From: Streptomyces ardesiacus
Lineage (GTDB): Bacteria > Actinomycetota > Actinomycetes > Streptomycetales > Streptomycetaceae
NCBI RefSeq assembly: GCF_003112575.1
Contig: NZ_BEWC01000002.1
Location: forward strand, 248,001 to 312,000
Length of the DNA: 64,000 nt
Direction: 5' to 3'
This document shows, piece after piece, positions 36,551 to 47,852 of the stretch; position 1 is the first letter of the stretch; each line of letters opens with the position of its first letter. Below the pieces are notes generated by a model that saw only the letters and a list, made by a program, of their open reading frames with translations, was not told where the DNA came from and made no database searches. Position numbers and translations under genes: made by a program.

Positions 36551-36618
36551 GCCGCGGCGTCGTCGTGGCCCGTCGCGCCGCGCGGCAAGGCCGCGGACCG
36601 GCGGAGCCCCGCGCCCCT
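36551..36618 (+). repeat. Interrupted copy C of the dispersed repeat
   Basis: GGCCGCGGCGTCGTCGTGGC matches the left half of copy B. GCCCCGCGCCCCT at its right end matches the right half, with about 28 bp of unrelated sequence between. It looks like a decayed or insertion-split copy. Confidence 0.5.
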
Positions 36619-37559
36619 CAGGTGGGTTTGCTCATCCGGCCCCGCTGGGTTGACCACAGGGCCTTCTGGGTCAGCAGGGTCAACGTCCCGGCGACCACGA
36701 TGCCCGCCAGGTTGAGGACGAGCTGTTCGGTGGAGCCCACCGTCTGTTTCATGTCGCCGAAGCTCAGGGCCACCGCCGCGTTCGCGGCCGCCGGGACCGT
36801 GGTCACCGAGATGGCGACGCCCACCAGGGCGCCGGACTTCGCCGAGGTCAGGGAGAGCGTGCCCGCGATGCCGGCGAGGATCGCCACCACGAAGGAGAAG
36901 GCGTCCGGTGCGTAGACGAAGCCGGTGTTGGGCCGGTCGCCCTCCAGCCGGCCCTCGCTGAACAGGCCGAACCGGCTCATGATCCAACTGAATCCCACTG
37001 TCACCGCCATCGCCACCGCGAAGCCCACCAGCAGGGCGATCAGCGACCGCAGGGCGAGGCGCGGGGCCCGCTGGACGATCGCCGTGCAGACGCCGGCGAG
37101 CGGGCCGAACTCGGGGCCGACCGCCATCGCGCCCACGATCAGGATCGCGTTGTCGAGGACCACGCCGCAGGCCGCGATCATCGTGGCCAGGGTGATGAAG
37201 GCGACGTAGGTGACGGAGAGGGTCGACTCCTCGTGGGTCGCCTCCTCCAACTGCTCCCACAGCACGGCGTCGGCGGCCTCGCCGGGCGCGTCCCGCTCGG
37301 CCTGGTCGGCGCGGGAGGACAGCGACAGGTCGATGTTCTCGGCGGTGACGGCGCCGCAGTCGGGGATGTCCAACGCCCGCAGGCGGTTGATGAGTTCGTC
37401 GCCCGCCTCACGGGCGACGTCGCACATGACGACGTCGCCCTCGGGTTCGCGGGCGACGCCCGGCAGCACCACGAGGTGGGTGGTGCCGACCGTCCCGTCG
37501 ATCAGGCGGACCACCTCGTCGGTCCGGTCGGCCGGGGTGATCAGGCGCAGATGCAGCAT
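36618..37559 (-). CDS. DUF389 family membrane protein
   Basis: 313 residues. The first 110 residues are soluble with a ferredoxin-like pattern (LRLITPADRTDEVVRLID). Then six or so transmembrane helices begin with TYVAFITLATMIAACGVVLDN and include the conserved ILIVGAMAVGPEFGPLAG segment. DUF389 proteins have no agreed function. It is convergent with glmM and 32 bp from coaA on the same strand, though a shared message is not certain. Confidence 0.85.
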   Translation of the reverse strand: MLHLRLITPADRTDEVVRLIDGTVGTTHLVVLPGVAREPEGDVVMCDVAREAGDELINRLRALDIPDCGAVTAENIDLSLSSRADQAERDAPGEAADAVLWEQLEEATHEESTLSVTYVAFITLATMIAACGVVLDNAILIVGAMAVGPEFGPLAGVCTAIVQRAPRLALRSLIALLVGFAVAMAVTVGFSWIMSRFGLFSEGRLEGDRPNTGFVYAPDAFSFVVAILAGIAGTLSLTSAKSGALVGVAISVTTVPAAANAAVALSFGDMKQTVGSTEQLVLNLAGIVVAGTLTLLTQKALWSTQRGRMSKPT

Positions 37560-37591
37560 CCGGTATTTCTACAGGCCGCGGACGGCGGGCG

Positions 37592-38581
37592 TCACAGCTT
37601 GCGCAGGCTCAGGCGCTGCACCTTGTGGTCGGGTCCCTTGCGCACCACCAGGGTGGCCCGGCCCCGGGTGGGGGCCACGTTCTCCACCAGGTTGGGCTTG
37701 TTGATGGTGCGCCAGGTGGTGCGGGCGTAGTCGAGGGCCTCCTCCTCCGAGACCTGCGTGTACTTGCGGAAGTACGAGGAGGGGTTCTGGAAGGCGGTGG
37801 CGCGCAGCTTGCGGAAGCGGTTGAGGTACCAGCGCTCGATGTCCTCGGTGCGCGCGTCGACGTACACGCTGAAGTCGAAGTAGTCGGCCAGACCGACCCT
37901 GGTGCGGCCGTCCTTGCCGGGCAGCGCGGGCTGGAGCACGTTGAGTCCCTCGACGATCAGGATGTCGGGGCGGCGGACGACGAGCCGCTGGTCCGGGACG
38001 ATGTCGTAGATCAGGTGGGAGTAGACCGGCGCGGTCACCTCGGCCTTGCCCGCCTTGATGTCGGCGACGAACCGGGTCAGCGCCCGGCGGTCGTACGACT
38101 CGGGGAAACCTTTCCGCGACATCAGGCCCCGTGCCTCCAGCTCCCGCGTCGGCAGCAGGAAGCCGTCGGTCGTCACCAGTTCCACGCGCGGGTGCTCGGG
38201 CCAGCGGGACAGCAGCGCCTGGAGCAGACGGGCGACCGTGGACTTGCCCACCGCGACCGAGCCGGCCACCCCTATGACGAAGGGGGTGCCGGACTGGGAG
38301 CCCTGCTCGCCGAGGAAGGTGTTGAGCGCGCCGCGCAGACCGTCGGTGGCGCCGACGTAGAGGTTGAGCAGCCGGGAGAGCGGGAGGTAGATGTCCCGCA
38401 CCTCGTCGAGGTCGATGACGTCGCCGAGGCCGCGCAGCTTCTCGACCTCCTCGGCGGTCAGCGGCAGCGGCGTCTTGTCGCGCAACGCGCTCCACTCGGA
38501 ACGGGTGAGGTCGACGTAGGGAGTCGCCTCCGGCCGATGCCGGTGGGCGCTCCGGGGGATCGAAGAGACCGGAGAGATCAC
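37592..38581 (-). CDS. coaA: Type I pantothenate kinase
   Basis: 329 residues from a GTG at 38581. It phosphorylates pantothenate, the first step of coenzyme A synthesis. The P-loop is [17 protein letters not shown]. Other family parts are [35 protein letters not shown] and [11 protein letters not shown], plus the CoA-feedback region [17 protein letters not shown]. The length is standard for PanK-I. Confidence 0.97.
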   Translation of the reverse strand: MISPVSSIPRSAHRHRPEATPYVDLTRSEWSALRDKTPLPLTAEEVEKLRGLGDVIDLDEVRDIYLPLSRLLNLYVGATDGLRGALNTFLGEQGSQSGTPFVIGVAGSVAVGKSTVARLLQALLSRWPEHPRVELVTTDGFLLPTRELEARGLMSRKGFPESYDRRALTRFVADIKAGKAEVTAPVYSHLIYDIVPDQRLVVRRPDILIVEGLNVLQPALPGKDGRTRVGLADYFDFSVYVDARTEDIERWYLNRFRKLRATAFQNPSSYFRKYTQVSEEEALDYARTTWRTINKPNLVENVAPTRGRATLVVRKGPDHKVQRLSLRKL

Positions 38582-38868
38582 AGTCCATTGTTAACGGAGT
38601 ACGAACGGGGCGGCAGGTGGGCTGTGTCACGTCGCACGGCCCGACGAGGCCGGTGAGCCCTGAGGGCCCGTCGGAGCCCGCCGAGATCACGGTCGGGTTT
38701 CGGGTGGCCTGTTTTCGATCGTACGTGCGATTGCCGTGAGTATCGTGCGGTCGAAGTCGACCGGAATCCCACGCCGGTCGTGACGCGATGCGTCAGACTC
38801 CGACGCGATCGGACGTCTTCCGACGCAACCGCCTCCCCTTCCGCGCATCCCGACGAAAGAGTGCCGCC

Positions 38869-39675
38869 GTGAGTCCGACCGTTGTCCGCCGTACCGCCCT
38901 CGCCGCCTCGGCCGCCGTCCTGGCGCTGCTCGCCACCGCGTGCGGCGGCTCCTCCGACGACGACGGCGCGGCCGGCGACGGCGAGGCGAAGGCGGAGCGG
39001 TCCGCCCCGGCGGGCGACGCCGGCCAGTCCGCCCCGGCGGGCGACGCGCCGACCGCCGCCGACCTGGAGAAGGCCGCCCTCGCGCCGGCCGACGTCAAGA
39101 ACGGCGAGGTCACCACCAAGGTCCCGGCGAAGGACGACGTCGCCAAGGATCAGGTCTCGGCGGACGACGCGGCCTGTCTGCCCCTCGCCCTCGCCCAGTC
39201 CGCGGTGGCCCAGGGCGAGCCGGCGGCGAGCGTGAAGCGTTCCTGGCAGGGCCAGACGGAGGCGCCCTCCGACAGCAAGGGCCCGGACGGCCAGGACATG
39301 ACCACCGTCAACGTCGACAAGATCATGCTGAACCTCGCCTCCTACGCGGACGGCGGCGCCGAGCAGGCGCTGAAGGGGCTGAGCACCGCCGCCGAGAAGT
39401 GCTCCGGGGGCTTCGTCGCGTCGGCGGGCGGCGACAAGCTGAAGATCACCGAGGTCGGCACGGCCACCGCCCCCGAGGGCGGGGACGAGGCGGTCGCCGT
39501 CAACCTCGGCGTGGACGTCGGCAAGGACGCCGACGGGCTGATGAAGCTGGTCGTGGTCCGCAAGGGCGCCACCCTGGTCACCTTCAGCGCCGTCAACCTC
39601 TCCTCGATGATGACCGGCGCGGAGTTCGAGGTCCCCGCGGAGGTCGTCGACGCGCAGGTCGCCAAGCTCGGCTGA
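38869..39675 (+). CDS. Secreted lipoprotein, function unknown
   Basis: 268 residues from a GTG at 38869; an upstream in-frame ATG at 38788 gives an Arg-rich leader and is less likely. A signal peptide (VVRRTALAASAAVLALLATAC) has its lipobox Cys at residue 25. An Asp/Gly-rich linker follows, then a PknH-sensor-like or lipoprotein fold with two internal Cys (DAACLPLAL, EKCSGGF). It is probably anchored on the outer face of the membrane. The 287 bp before it shows no gene. The ligand is unknown. Confidence 0.75.
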   Translation: MSPTVVRRTALAASAAVLALLATACGGSSDDDGAAGDGEAKAERSAPAGDAGQSAPAGDAPTAADLEKAALAPADVKNGEVTTKVPAKDDVAKDQVSADDAACLPLALAQSAVAQGEPAASVKRSWQGQTEAPSDSKGPDGQDMTTVNVDKIMLNLASYADGGAEQALKGLSTAAEKCSGGFVASAGGDKLKITEVGTATAPEGGDEAVAVNLGVDVGKDADGLMKLVVVRKGATLVTFSAVNLSSMMTGAEFEVPAEVVDAQVAKLG

Positions 39676-39775
39676 CGCCCGGGAGACCGCGGACGGCGTT
39701 CGTACCCCGGTGGGAATTTCCGAATTCGGGCACAGAAAGCCCTTTTCTGGATCGCTTCGCGGCCGATCTTGCTCG

Positions 39776-39788
39776 TAGGCTGCCGCCT
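39776..39788 (+). promoter_or_regulatory. -10 box placing the glmS transcript start at its ATG
   Basis: TAGGCT (39776-39781) ends seven bases before the glmS ATG, so transcription would begin at or next to the start codon. No Shine-Dalgarno sequence is present. The -35 (TCGCTT) is weak. This predicts a leaderless message. Confidence 0.5.
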
Positions 39789-41636
<1,848 letters not shown>

Positions 41637-41655
41637 CCCGCGCCCGGGCCCCGGA

Positions 41656-43116
41656 TCACCGCCCCCGTACGTCCCGCCAGGCCCGCGGGACCGCCTCCGC
41701 CACGTCGTGCGCGCCCGCCGGTGCGCCCCGTGCCGCGAAGCGGCCCGCGAGGCCGTGGAGGTACGCGCCCGCGCTGCCCGCGTCCACCGCCGACAGGCCC
41801 GCCGCGAGCAGCGAACCCGCCAGGCCGGACAGCACGTCCCCGCTCCCGGCCGTGGCGAGCCACGACGTCCCCGTCGCGTTGACCCGGACGGGGCCGCCCC
41901 GCGCGGCGGCCACCAGCGTCGTCGAACCCTTCAGCAACACCGTCGCCCCGTACCGCGCCGCCAGCTCGCGCACCGCGGCCAGCCGCGCGCCCTCGACCTC
42001 CTCCCGGCCCACCCCGAGCAGCGCCGCCGCCTCCCCGGCGTGCGGGGTCATCAGCGTCGGTGCCCTGCGCGCCCGTACGGCGTCCGCGTCGGCCAGCCTG
42101 AGGCCGTCCGCGTCGATCAGCACCGGGACCTCGGCCGCCAGCACCTGGTCCACCGTCGCCGCGTCGTCACCGGCGCCCGGCCCGACCACCCACGCCTGCA
42201 CCCGCCCCGCGTGCTCCGGACCCCGGTCGGAGACCAGCGTCTCGGGGAAGCGGGCGATCACCGCGTCCCCCGCCGGACCGACGTACCGCACCGCCCCGGC
42301 CCCGCCCCGCAGCGCGCCCGAGACGGCCAGTACGGCCGCGCCGGGGTAGCGGGCCGAGCCGGCGGCGATGCCCACGACCCCGCGCCGGTACTTGTCGCTC
42401 TCGGCCGCGGGCACCGGCAGCAGCCGGGCCACGTCCGCGTGCTGCAATGCCTCCAGCTCCGCCGCCTCGGCGGGCAGCGGCAGGCCGATGTCCACCAGGC
42501 GCACCGACCCGGCGTACTCCCGCGCCGGATCGATCAGCAGCCCCGGCTTGTGCGCCCCGAACGTCACCGTCAGGTCGGCCCGCACCGCGTCCCCCCGCAC
42601 CCGGCCGGTGTCCGCGTCGATCCCGCTCGGCAGGTCGACGGCGACCACGGCGGCCCGGGAGCGTGCGGCCGCGTCCGCCAGCGGCACGGCCTCCTCGCGC
42701 AGCCCGCCCCTGCCGCCGATCCCGACGATGCCGTCGAGGACCAGGTCGGCCCGCGCGATCCGCTCCGACGCCGCGTCCGGCTCCGCCCCGGCCCCCAGTG
42801 TCCGTCCGCCCGCCCGTCGCAGCGCCTCCAGCCCTCCGCCGTGCGCCCGCTCCGGCGCCAGCAGCACCGCCGTCACGCCCGCGCCCCGCCGGGCCAGCCG
42901 CGCGCCCGCGTACAGGGCGTCGCCGCCGTTGTCGCCGCTGCCGACCAGCAGCACCACCCGGCTGCCGTAGACCCGCCCGGCCACTCGGCCCAGCACCTCC
43001 GCGCAGGCGGCGGCCAGCCCCGCCGCCGCCCGTTGCATCAGCGCCCCCTCCGGCAGCCGTGCCATCAGCTCCCGTTCGGCGTTCCTGACCGTCTCCACGC
43101 TGTACGCAGTCCGCAT
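41656..43116 (-). CDS. nnr: Bifunctional NAD(P)H-hydrate epimerase / ADP-dependent dehydratase
   Basis: 486 residues from the ATG at 43116. It repairs hydrated NAD(P)H. The N-terminal epimerase (about 1-215) has VVLLVGSGDNGGDALYAGARL, VLDGIVGIGGRG and VDLPSGIDADTG. The C-terminal ribokinase-like dehydratase (about 220-486) has PHAGEAAALLG, VLLKGSTTLVA and TAGSGDVLSGLAGSLLA. It is convergent with glmS, 19 bp apart. acpS and alr lie beyond in the same neighbourhood, as in other Streptomyces. Confidence 0.95.
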   Translation of the reverse strand: MRTAYSVETVRNAERELMARLPEGALMQRAAAGLAAACAEVLGRVAGRVYGSRVVLLVGSGDNGGDALYAGARLARRGAGVTAVLLAPERAHGGGLEALRRAGGRTLGAGAEPDAASERIARADLVLDGIVGIGGRGGLREEAVPLADAAARSRAAVVAVDLPSGIDADTGRVRGDAVRADLTVTFGAHKPGLLIDPAREYAGSVRLVDIGLPLPAEAAELEALQHADVARLLPVPAAESDKYRRGVVGIAAGSARYPGAAVLAVSGALRGGAGAVRYVGPAGDAVIARFPETLVSDRGPEHAGRVQAWVVGPGAGDDAATVDQVLAAEVPVLIDADGLRLADADAVRARRAPTLMTPHAGEAAALLGVGREEVEGARLAAVRELAARYGATVLLKGSTTLVAAARGGPVRVNATGTSWLATAGSGDVLSGLAGSLLAAGLSAVDAGSAGAYLHGLAGRFAARGAPAGAHDVAEAVPRAWRDVRGR

Positions 43117-43293
43117 GCCGTCGAGTCTTCCCCGTACGCCCGGAACACGCACGGCCCGCCCCGTCGGCGACTCCCCCCACCCGGCCTCGTCACCGTCCGA
43201 CGCCCGCACCGGCCGTCCCGGCCCGCAACGCTCCCGACCCCCGGCCCCGGCCCGCCGTCCGCGGGGACGCGCGGGATGGGGGACAGTTGTCCC

Positions 43294-43920
43294 ATGAGCG
43301 GCGGTGACGACGAGACGGTGCGGGTGATGGCCTCGCTCGGGGCCCGCCTGCGCGCCATCCGGCAGGCCCGCGGGCTCACCCTGGCCCGGCTCGCCGCCGT
43401 CACCGGCATCTCCGTGAGCACCCTGTCCCGGCTGGAGTCCGGGCAGCGCGAGCCGGGGCTGCGGCACCTGCTGCCGCTGGCCCGGGCGCACCGGCTGCCC
43501 CTGGACGACCTCGTCGGCTCGCGCACCGGCGACCCCCGCGTCCACCCCCGCCCCTTCACCCGGCACGGACAGACCTGGGTCCCGCTCACCCGGAACCCCA
43601 ACGACGGGCTGCACGCCTACAAGCAGATCCTCCCCGCCCCGGCCGCCCCGCGGAACGAGTGGACCGCGCGCCCGGAGCAGGGGACGCACGAGGGCCACGA
43701 ATGGCTCTACGTCCTGTCCGGCAAGCTGCTCCTCGCCCTCGGCGAGCACGACCTCGTCCTGACGGCCGGGCAGACGGCGGAGTTCGACACCCGCGTCCCG
43801 CACGGCATCGCCAACGCCGGCGACGAGCCCGTCGAGTGGCTCGCCCTCTACGGCGCCCAGGGCGAGCGCATGCACATCCGCGTCCGGCCGGCCACCGACG
43901 CGGCGTCCGGCCCCCCGTGA
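43294..43920 (+). CDS. XRE-family regulator with C-terminal cupin domain
   Basis: 208 residues from the ATG at 43294. The N-terminal HTH is GARLRAIRQARGLTLARLAAVTG and the following STLSRLESGQREP. The C-terminal cupin has GHEWLYVLSGKLLLALGEHD and FDTRVPHGIANAG, a common sensor for small metabolites. It is divergent from nnr and convergent with acpS. The regulated gene cannot be named from context. Confidence 0.88.
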   Translation: MSGGDDETVRVMASLGARLRAIRQARGLTLARLAAVTGISVSTLSRLESGQREPGLRHLLPLARAHRLPLDDLVGSRTGDPRVHPRPFTRHGQTWVPLTRNPNDGLHAYKQILPAPAAPRNEWTARPEQGTHEGHEWLYVLSGKLLLALGEHDLVLTAGQTAEFDTRVPHGIANAGDEPVEWLALYGAQGERMHIRVRPATDAASGPP

Positions 43921-43946
43921 GCGCCGGCACGCCCCGGCCGTCGGCG

Positions 43947-44318
43947 TCAGCCCTCCGCGATCACCACCGCCGACGCGATCCCCGCGTCGTGGCTCAGCGA
44001 CACGTGCCACGACGCCACGCCCAGCTCCGCGGCCCGCGCCGCCACCGTCCCCGTCACCCGCAGCCGGGGCCGCCCGCTGTCCTCGACGTACACCTCGGCG
44101 TCCGTCCACAGCAGCCCCGCCGGTGCGCCCAGCGCCTTGGCCAGCGCCTCCTTCGCCGCGAAGCGGGCGGCGAGCGAGGCGACGCCCCGGCGCCCGCCGC
44201 CGGGCAGCAGCAGCTCGCTCTCCAGGAACAGCCGCCCGGCCAGGGCCGGTGTGCGCTCCAGCGACGCCCCGAACCGCTCGACCTCGGCCACGTCGATCCC
44301 GACCCCGATGATGCTCAT
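43947..44318 (-). CDS. acpS: Holo-[acyl-carrier-protein] synthase
   Basis: 123 residues from the ATG at 44318. It transfers 4'-phosphopantetheine from CoA to ACP. D9 in [14 protein letters not shown] and E57 in [12 protein letters not shown] are the Mg ligands, and [16 protein letters not shown] closes the fold. In Streptomyces this enzyme often serves both fatty acid and polyketide carriers. It is divergent from alr by 72 bp. Confidence 0.97.
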   Translation of the reverse strand: MSIIGVGIDVAEVERFGASLERTPALAGRLFLESELLLPGGGRRGVASLAARFAAKEALAKALGAPAGLLWTDAEVYVEDSGRPRLRVTGTVAARAAELGVASWHVSLSHDAGIASAVVIAEG

Positions 44319-44390
44319 GCCGGGAACCCTAGTCATCCCCGGGCGGCGCCGGGCGGGGGCGGCCCCGTGCTCTGAGAGACTGGGGGAACG

Positions 44391-45560
44391 ATGAGCGAGA
44401 CACCTGCCCGGCCGGACGCGGCTCTGCGCGCCCGGGCCGAGATCGACCTGGCCGCCCTGCGGGCCAACGTCCGCGCCCTGCGCGAACGGGCCCCCGGGGC
44501 GGCTCTCATGGCCGTCGTCAAGGCGGACGCCTACGGCCACGGCGCGATCCCCTGCGCCCGCGCCGCCGTCGAGGCCGGCGCGACCTGGCTCGGCACGGCC
44601 ACCCCGCAGGAGGCCCTCGCCCTGCGCTCGGCGGCGGCCGGGCTGCCGGACGACGTACGGATCATGTGCTGGCTGTGGACGCCCGGCGGGCCCTGGCGGG
44701 AGGCGGTCGAGGCCCGTCTCGACGTGTCGGTGAGCGCCCCGTGGGCCCTGACGGAGGTCGTCGAGGCGGCACGGGCGGCCGGAGTGCCCGCCCGCGTGCA
44801 GCTCAAGGCCGACACCGGCCTCGGACGCAACGGCTGCCAGCCCGGCGCCGACTGGGACGAACTGGTCGCGGCCGCGCTGCGGGCCGAGGCGGAGGGCCTG
44901 CTGCGGGTCACCGGACTCTGGTCCCACTTCGCCCGCGCCGACGAACCCGGCCACCCCTCCATCGCCGCCCAGCTCACCCGCTTCCGGGAGATGACGGCCC
45001 AGGCCGAGCGGCAGGGCCTGCGCCCCGAGGTGCGGCACATCGCCAACTCGCCGGCCACCCTCACCCTGCCCGACACCCACTTCGACCTCGTACGCCCCGG
45101 CATCGCGATGTACGGCGTCTCGCCCAGCCCCGAGATCGGCACCCCCGCCGACTTCGGGCTGCGCCCCGTGATGACGCTGGCCGCCTCCCTGGCCCTGGTC
45201 AAGCAGGTCCCCGGCGGCCACGGCGTCAGCTACGGGCACCACTACACCACCCCGGGCGAGACCACCCTCGGCCTCGTCCCGCTCGGCTACGCGGACGGCA
45301 TCCCGCGCCACGCCTCCTCCACCGGCCCCGTCCTGGTCGACGGCAAGTGGCGCACGGTCGCGGGGCGGATCGCGATGGACCAGTTCGTCGTCGACCTGGG
45401 CGGGGACCGGCCCGGGCCCGGCGCCGAGGCCGTGCTGTTCGGCCCCGGCGACCGCGGCGAGCCCACCGCCGAGGACTGGGCCCAGGCGGCGGGCACCATC
45501 GCGTACGAGATCGTCACCCGGATCGGAAGCCGCGTCCCGCGCGTCTACGTCAACGAGTGA
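44391..45560 (+). CDS. alr: Alanine racemase
   Basis: 389 residues. It is a PLP-dependent racemase that makes D-alanine for peptidoglycan. K44 in [11 protein letters not shown] binds PLP, and a conserved Tyr (about 281, in GVSYGHHY) is the second catalytic base. HIANSPATL and RPGIAMYG are family parts, as is [23 protein letters not shown] site precedes the ATG. It is followed by an alpha/beta hydrolase and tsaE on the same strand. Confidence 0.98.
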   Translation: MSETPARPDAALRARAEIDLAALRANVRALRERAPGAALMAVVKADAYGHGAIPCARAAVEAGATWLGTATPQEALALRSAAAGLPDDVRIMCWLWTPGGPWREAVEARLDVSVSAPWALTEVVEAARAAGVPARVQLKADTGLGRNGCQPGADWDELVAAALRAEAEGLLRVTGLWSHFARADEPGHPSIAAQLTRFREMTAQAERQGLRPEVRHIANSPATLTLPDTHFDLVRPGIAMYGVSPSPEIGTPADFGLRPVMTLAASLALVKQVPGGHGVSYGHHYTTPGETTLGLVPLGYADGIPRHASSTGPVLVDGKWRTVAGRIAMDQFVVDLGGDRPGPGAEAVLFGPGDRGEPTAEDWAQAAGTIAYEIVTRIGSRVPRVYVNE

Positions 45561-45654
45561 CGGGTCGCGGCGACCGCACGTCCAGGTGAAACGGTGATCG
45601 GCGGCGGGCAGGCGCACAGCGGCCCGGCGCATCCGGCGGAGAGGAGCCGTGCAC

Positions 45655-46899
45655 GTGAGCGAGAGCAGCGGGGAGGCCGTGGCGGCGGCCGTCGCCTCCG
45701 CCACGGAGGCCGGCGGCTGGCGCCGGGCGACCGGCATCGCCGGGGTCGCGATAGGCGTGGTCGCGGCGGGTGCCGCGGCCGGAGTGGCGATAGAGCGGCT
45801 CACCGTCGGCCGCGGGATGCGCCAGAAGGCCCGCCTCGCCCTCGACTCGGCGGGCCCGTACGGCGGACTGCGCGGCACCCCCGGCACGGCGTACGCCGAG
45901 GACGGCACCGCGCTGTACTACGAGGTCGACGACCTCGACCCGGAGACCGGGGCCGAGGCCGACCGCGCCCCGCGCCGCAGGCGGCTGTTCGGCCGCAGGA
46001 CGCCCGCGCCGGTCACCGTCGTCTTCAGCCACGGCTACTGCCTCAACCAGGACTCCTGGCACTTCCAGCGCGCGGCCCTCAGGGGCGTGGTCCGCACCGT
46101 CCACTGGGACCAGCGCAGCCACGGCCGGTCCGGACGGGGCGTGACCCAGACCCGGGACGGCAGGCCGGTCAGCATCGACGAGCTGGGCCGCGACCTGAAG
46201 GCCGTCATCGACGCCGCCGCGCCCGAGGGGCCGCTGGTGCTGGCCGGGCACTCCATGGGCGGCATGACCGTGATGGCCCTGGCCGACGCCTTCCCCGACC
46301 TGGTCCGCGAGCGCGTCGTCGGCGTCGCCCTCGTCGGCACGTCCTCCGGGCGGCTCGGCGAGGTCAACTTCGGGCTGCCGTCGGCCGGTGTCGAGGCGGT
46401 GCGGCGGGTGCTGCCGGGCGTGCTTCGGGCGCTCGGGCAGCGGGCCGAGCTGGTGGAGCGGGGGCGGCGGGCGACGGCCGACCTGTTCGCCGGGATCATC
46501 AAGCGGTACTCGTTCGCGTCCCGGGACGTCGATCCCGCCGTGGCCCGGTTCGCCGAGCGGATGATCGAGTCGACGCCGATCGACGTCGTCGCCGAGTACT
46601 ACCCGGCCTTCAACGACCACGACAAGACCGCGGCCCTCGCCCACTTCGCGGACCTGCCCGTGCTCGTGCTGGCCGGGGTGCGGGACCTGGTGACGCCGAG
46701 CGAGCACAGCGAGGCCGTCGCCCGCCTGCTGCCGGACGCGGAACTGGTGCTGGTGCCCGACGCCGGGCACCTGGTGATGCTGGAGCACCCCGAGCTGGTC
46801 ACCGACCGCCTCGCCGATCTGCTCGCCCGCGCGGGCGCGGTGCCCGCAGCGACTACCGTGGACGGCTATGGAAGCACCAGCAGCACAGGGCCCGGCTGA
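45655..46899 (+). CDS. Alpha/beta hydrolase with N-terminal membrane segment
   Basis: 414 residues from the GTG at 45655, well spaced from GGAGAGGAG (a GTG at 45649 is possible). A hydrophobic Gly/Ala segment ([19 protein letters not shown], about residues 25-45) may anchor it. The hydrolase core has the nucleophile elbow GHSMGGMTV (Ser200), [14 protein letters not shown] as oxyanion region, and a late Asp/His pair in AGVRDLVTP and [13 protein letters not shown]. The substrate is unknown. Its end overlaps the tsaE start by 32 bp. Confidence 0.87.
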   Translation: MSESSGEAVAAAVASATEAGGWRRATGIAGVAIGVVAAGAAAGVAIERLTVGRGMRQKARLALDSAGPYGGLRGTPGTAYAEDGTALYYEVDDLDPETGAEADRAPRRRRLFGRRTPAPVTVVFSHGYCLNQDSWHFQRAALRGVVRTVHWDQRSHGRSGRGVTQTRDGRPVSIDELGRDLKAVIDAAAPEGPLVLAGHSMGGMTVMALADAFPDLVRERVVGVALVGTSSGRLGEVNFGLPSAGVEAVRRVLPGVLRALGQRAELVERGRRATADLFAGIIKRYSFASRDVDPAVARFAERMIESTPIDVVAEYYPAFNDHDKTAALAHFADLPVLVLAGVRDLVTPSEHSEAVARLLPDAELVLVPDAGHLVMLEHPELVTDRLADLLARAGAVPAATTVDGYGSTSSTGPG

Positions 46900-47389
46900 G
46901 CCCGCCCCCGCCGTCGAGATCACCGTCACCTCCCCGGAGCAGATGCGGGAACTGGGCCGCAGGCTCGCCAAACTGCTGCGCGCCGGTGACCTGGTCATGC
47001 TCAGCGGCGAGCTGGGCGCCGGCAAGACGACGCTGACCCGGGGCCTCGGTGAGGGCCTGGGCGTGCGCGGCGCCGTCACCTCCCCGACCTTCGTGATCGC
47101 CCGCGTGCACCCCTCGCTCGGTGACGGGCCGCCGCTCGTCCACGTGGACGCCTACCGGCTGTCCGGCGGACTGGACGAGATGGAGGACCTCGACCTCGAC
47201 GTCTCCCTGCCCGACTCGGTGATCGTGGTCGAGTGGGGCGAGGGCAAGGTCGAGGAGCTGACCGAGGACCGGCTGCGGGTCCGGATCGACCGCGCCGTCG
47301 GCGACACCACCGACGAGGTACGGCACGTGACCGTGACCGGGCTCGGCGAGCGGTGGGCCACGGCCGACGTGAGCGTCCTCGCCGGCTGA
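46868..47389 (+). CDS. tsaE: tRNA threonylcarbamoyladenosine biosynthesis ATPase TsaE
   Basis: 173 residues from the ATG at 46868, overlapping the hydrolase gene by 32 bp. The P-loop is LSGELGAGKTTLTRGLGEGL, followed by TSPTFVIARVHP and DAYRLSGGLDEMEDL, with VEWGEGKVEEL near the end. TsaE supports TsaB/TsaD in forming t6A37 in tRNAs. tsaB, rimI and tsaD are 1.3 kb downstream. Confidence 0.95.
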   Translation: MEAPAAQGPAEPAPAVEITVTSPEQMRELGRRLAKLLRAGDLVMLSGELGAGKTTLTRGLGEGLGVRGAVTSPTFVIARVHPSLGDGPPLVHVDAYRLSGGLDEMEDLDLDVSLPDSVIVVEWGEGKVEELTEDRLRVRIDRAVGDTTDEVRHVTVTGLGERWATADVSVLAG

Positions 47390-47488
47390 ACGGCCCCGGC
47401 GCCCGTCCGTGCGGGATGTTCCGACAAAGCGTCGGCAAAAGATTGCGTTCGGGGTCTTGCCCGTGGTCACATGGTACTCAGCTCGTAG

Positions 47489-47502
47489 TTAGGCATGCCT
47501 TA
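47489..47502. promoter_or_regulatory. Palindrome resembling an iron-box half (DmdR/IdeR-like)
   Basis: TTAGGCATGCCTTA contains the perfect palindrome AGGCATGCCT. It shares TTAGG/CCT elements with the iron boxes bound by DmdR/IdeR regulators but is shorter than the 19-bp consensus. It lies 33 bp before the small His-rich gene at 47535. Regulator identity is a guess. Confidence 0.35.
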
Positions 47503-47534
47503 CTGCGCCCGCCCCCGAGCTTCAGGAGGCGTCC

Positions 47535-47780
47535 ATGTCGTCCATGTCCCAGGCCCGGCCGCAGGGCCGTCCGCGGCCCGAGCCGCCCGTGTCCGCCGGG
47601 GTGCCGATGCGCGACCTGCTCGCCTCCTGCGCCGCCGCGAAGGCGGTCTCGACGCCGCCCCGCGCCCCCGAGCCGGAGACCCGCCGGCCGCTCCGCGACC
47701 GGCACGGGCACCTCGACGGTCATGACGGCAATGACGGTCATGGCGGCCACGACGGCCGTGACCACCGCGAGGCGGCCTGA
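47535..47780 (+). CDS. Small histidine-rich protein of unknown function
   Basis: 81 residues from an ATG behind TCAGGAGGCGTCC. The first 45 residues are Pro/Arg-rich with a helix MRDLLASCAAAKAV; the end is RHGHLDGHDGNDGHGGHDGRDHRE, with seven His alternating with Asp and Gly. Such a tail could bind divalent metal. There is no signal peptide. An iron-box-like palindrome precedes it, making a metal link attractive but unproved. Confidence 0.6.
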   Translation: MSSMSQARPQGRPRPEPPVSAGVPMRDLLASCAAAKAVSTPPRAPEPETRRPLRDRHGHLDGHDGNDGHGGHDGRDHREAA

Positions 47781-47793
47781 CCGCCGCGCCCGC

Positions 47794-47825
47794 GCCCGGC
47801 ATGCGTGTGTCCACGCGCGCCGGGC
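47794..47825. terminator. Stem-loop between convergent genes
   Basis: GCCCGGC/GCCGGGC and GCGTG/CACGC form a two-part stem around TGTC, between the ends of the His-rich gene (47780) and the YkuD-like gene (47853). It is a plausible bidirectional terminator. Confidence 0.55.
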
Positions 47826-47852
47826 GTTCGCCCGCCGTGCGTCCGCGGTCCG

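Noticed and set aside
39676..39788. glmS ribozyme/riboswitch
   Set aside because: Only 113 bp separate the lipoprotein stop from the ATG, no ribozyme core was seen, and the -10 box suggests a leaderless transcript.
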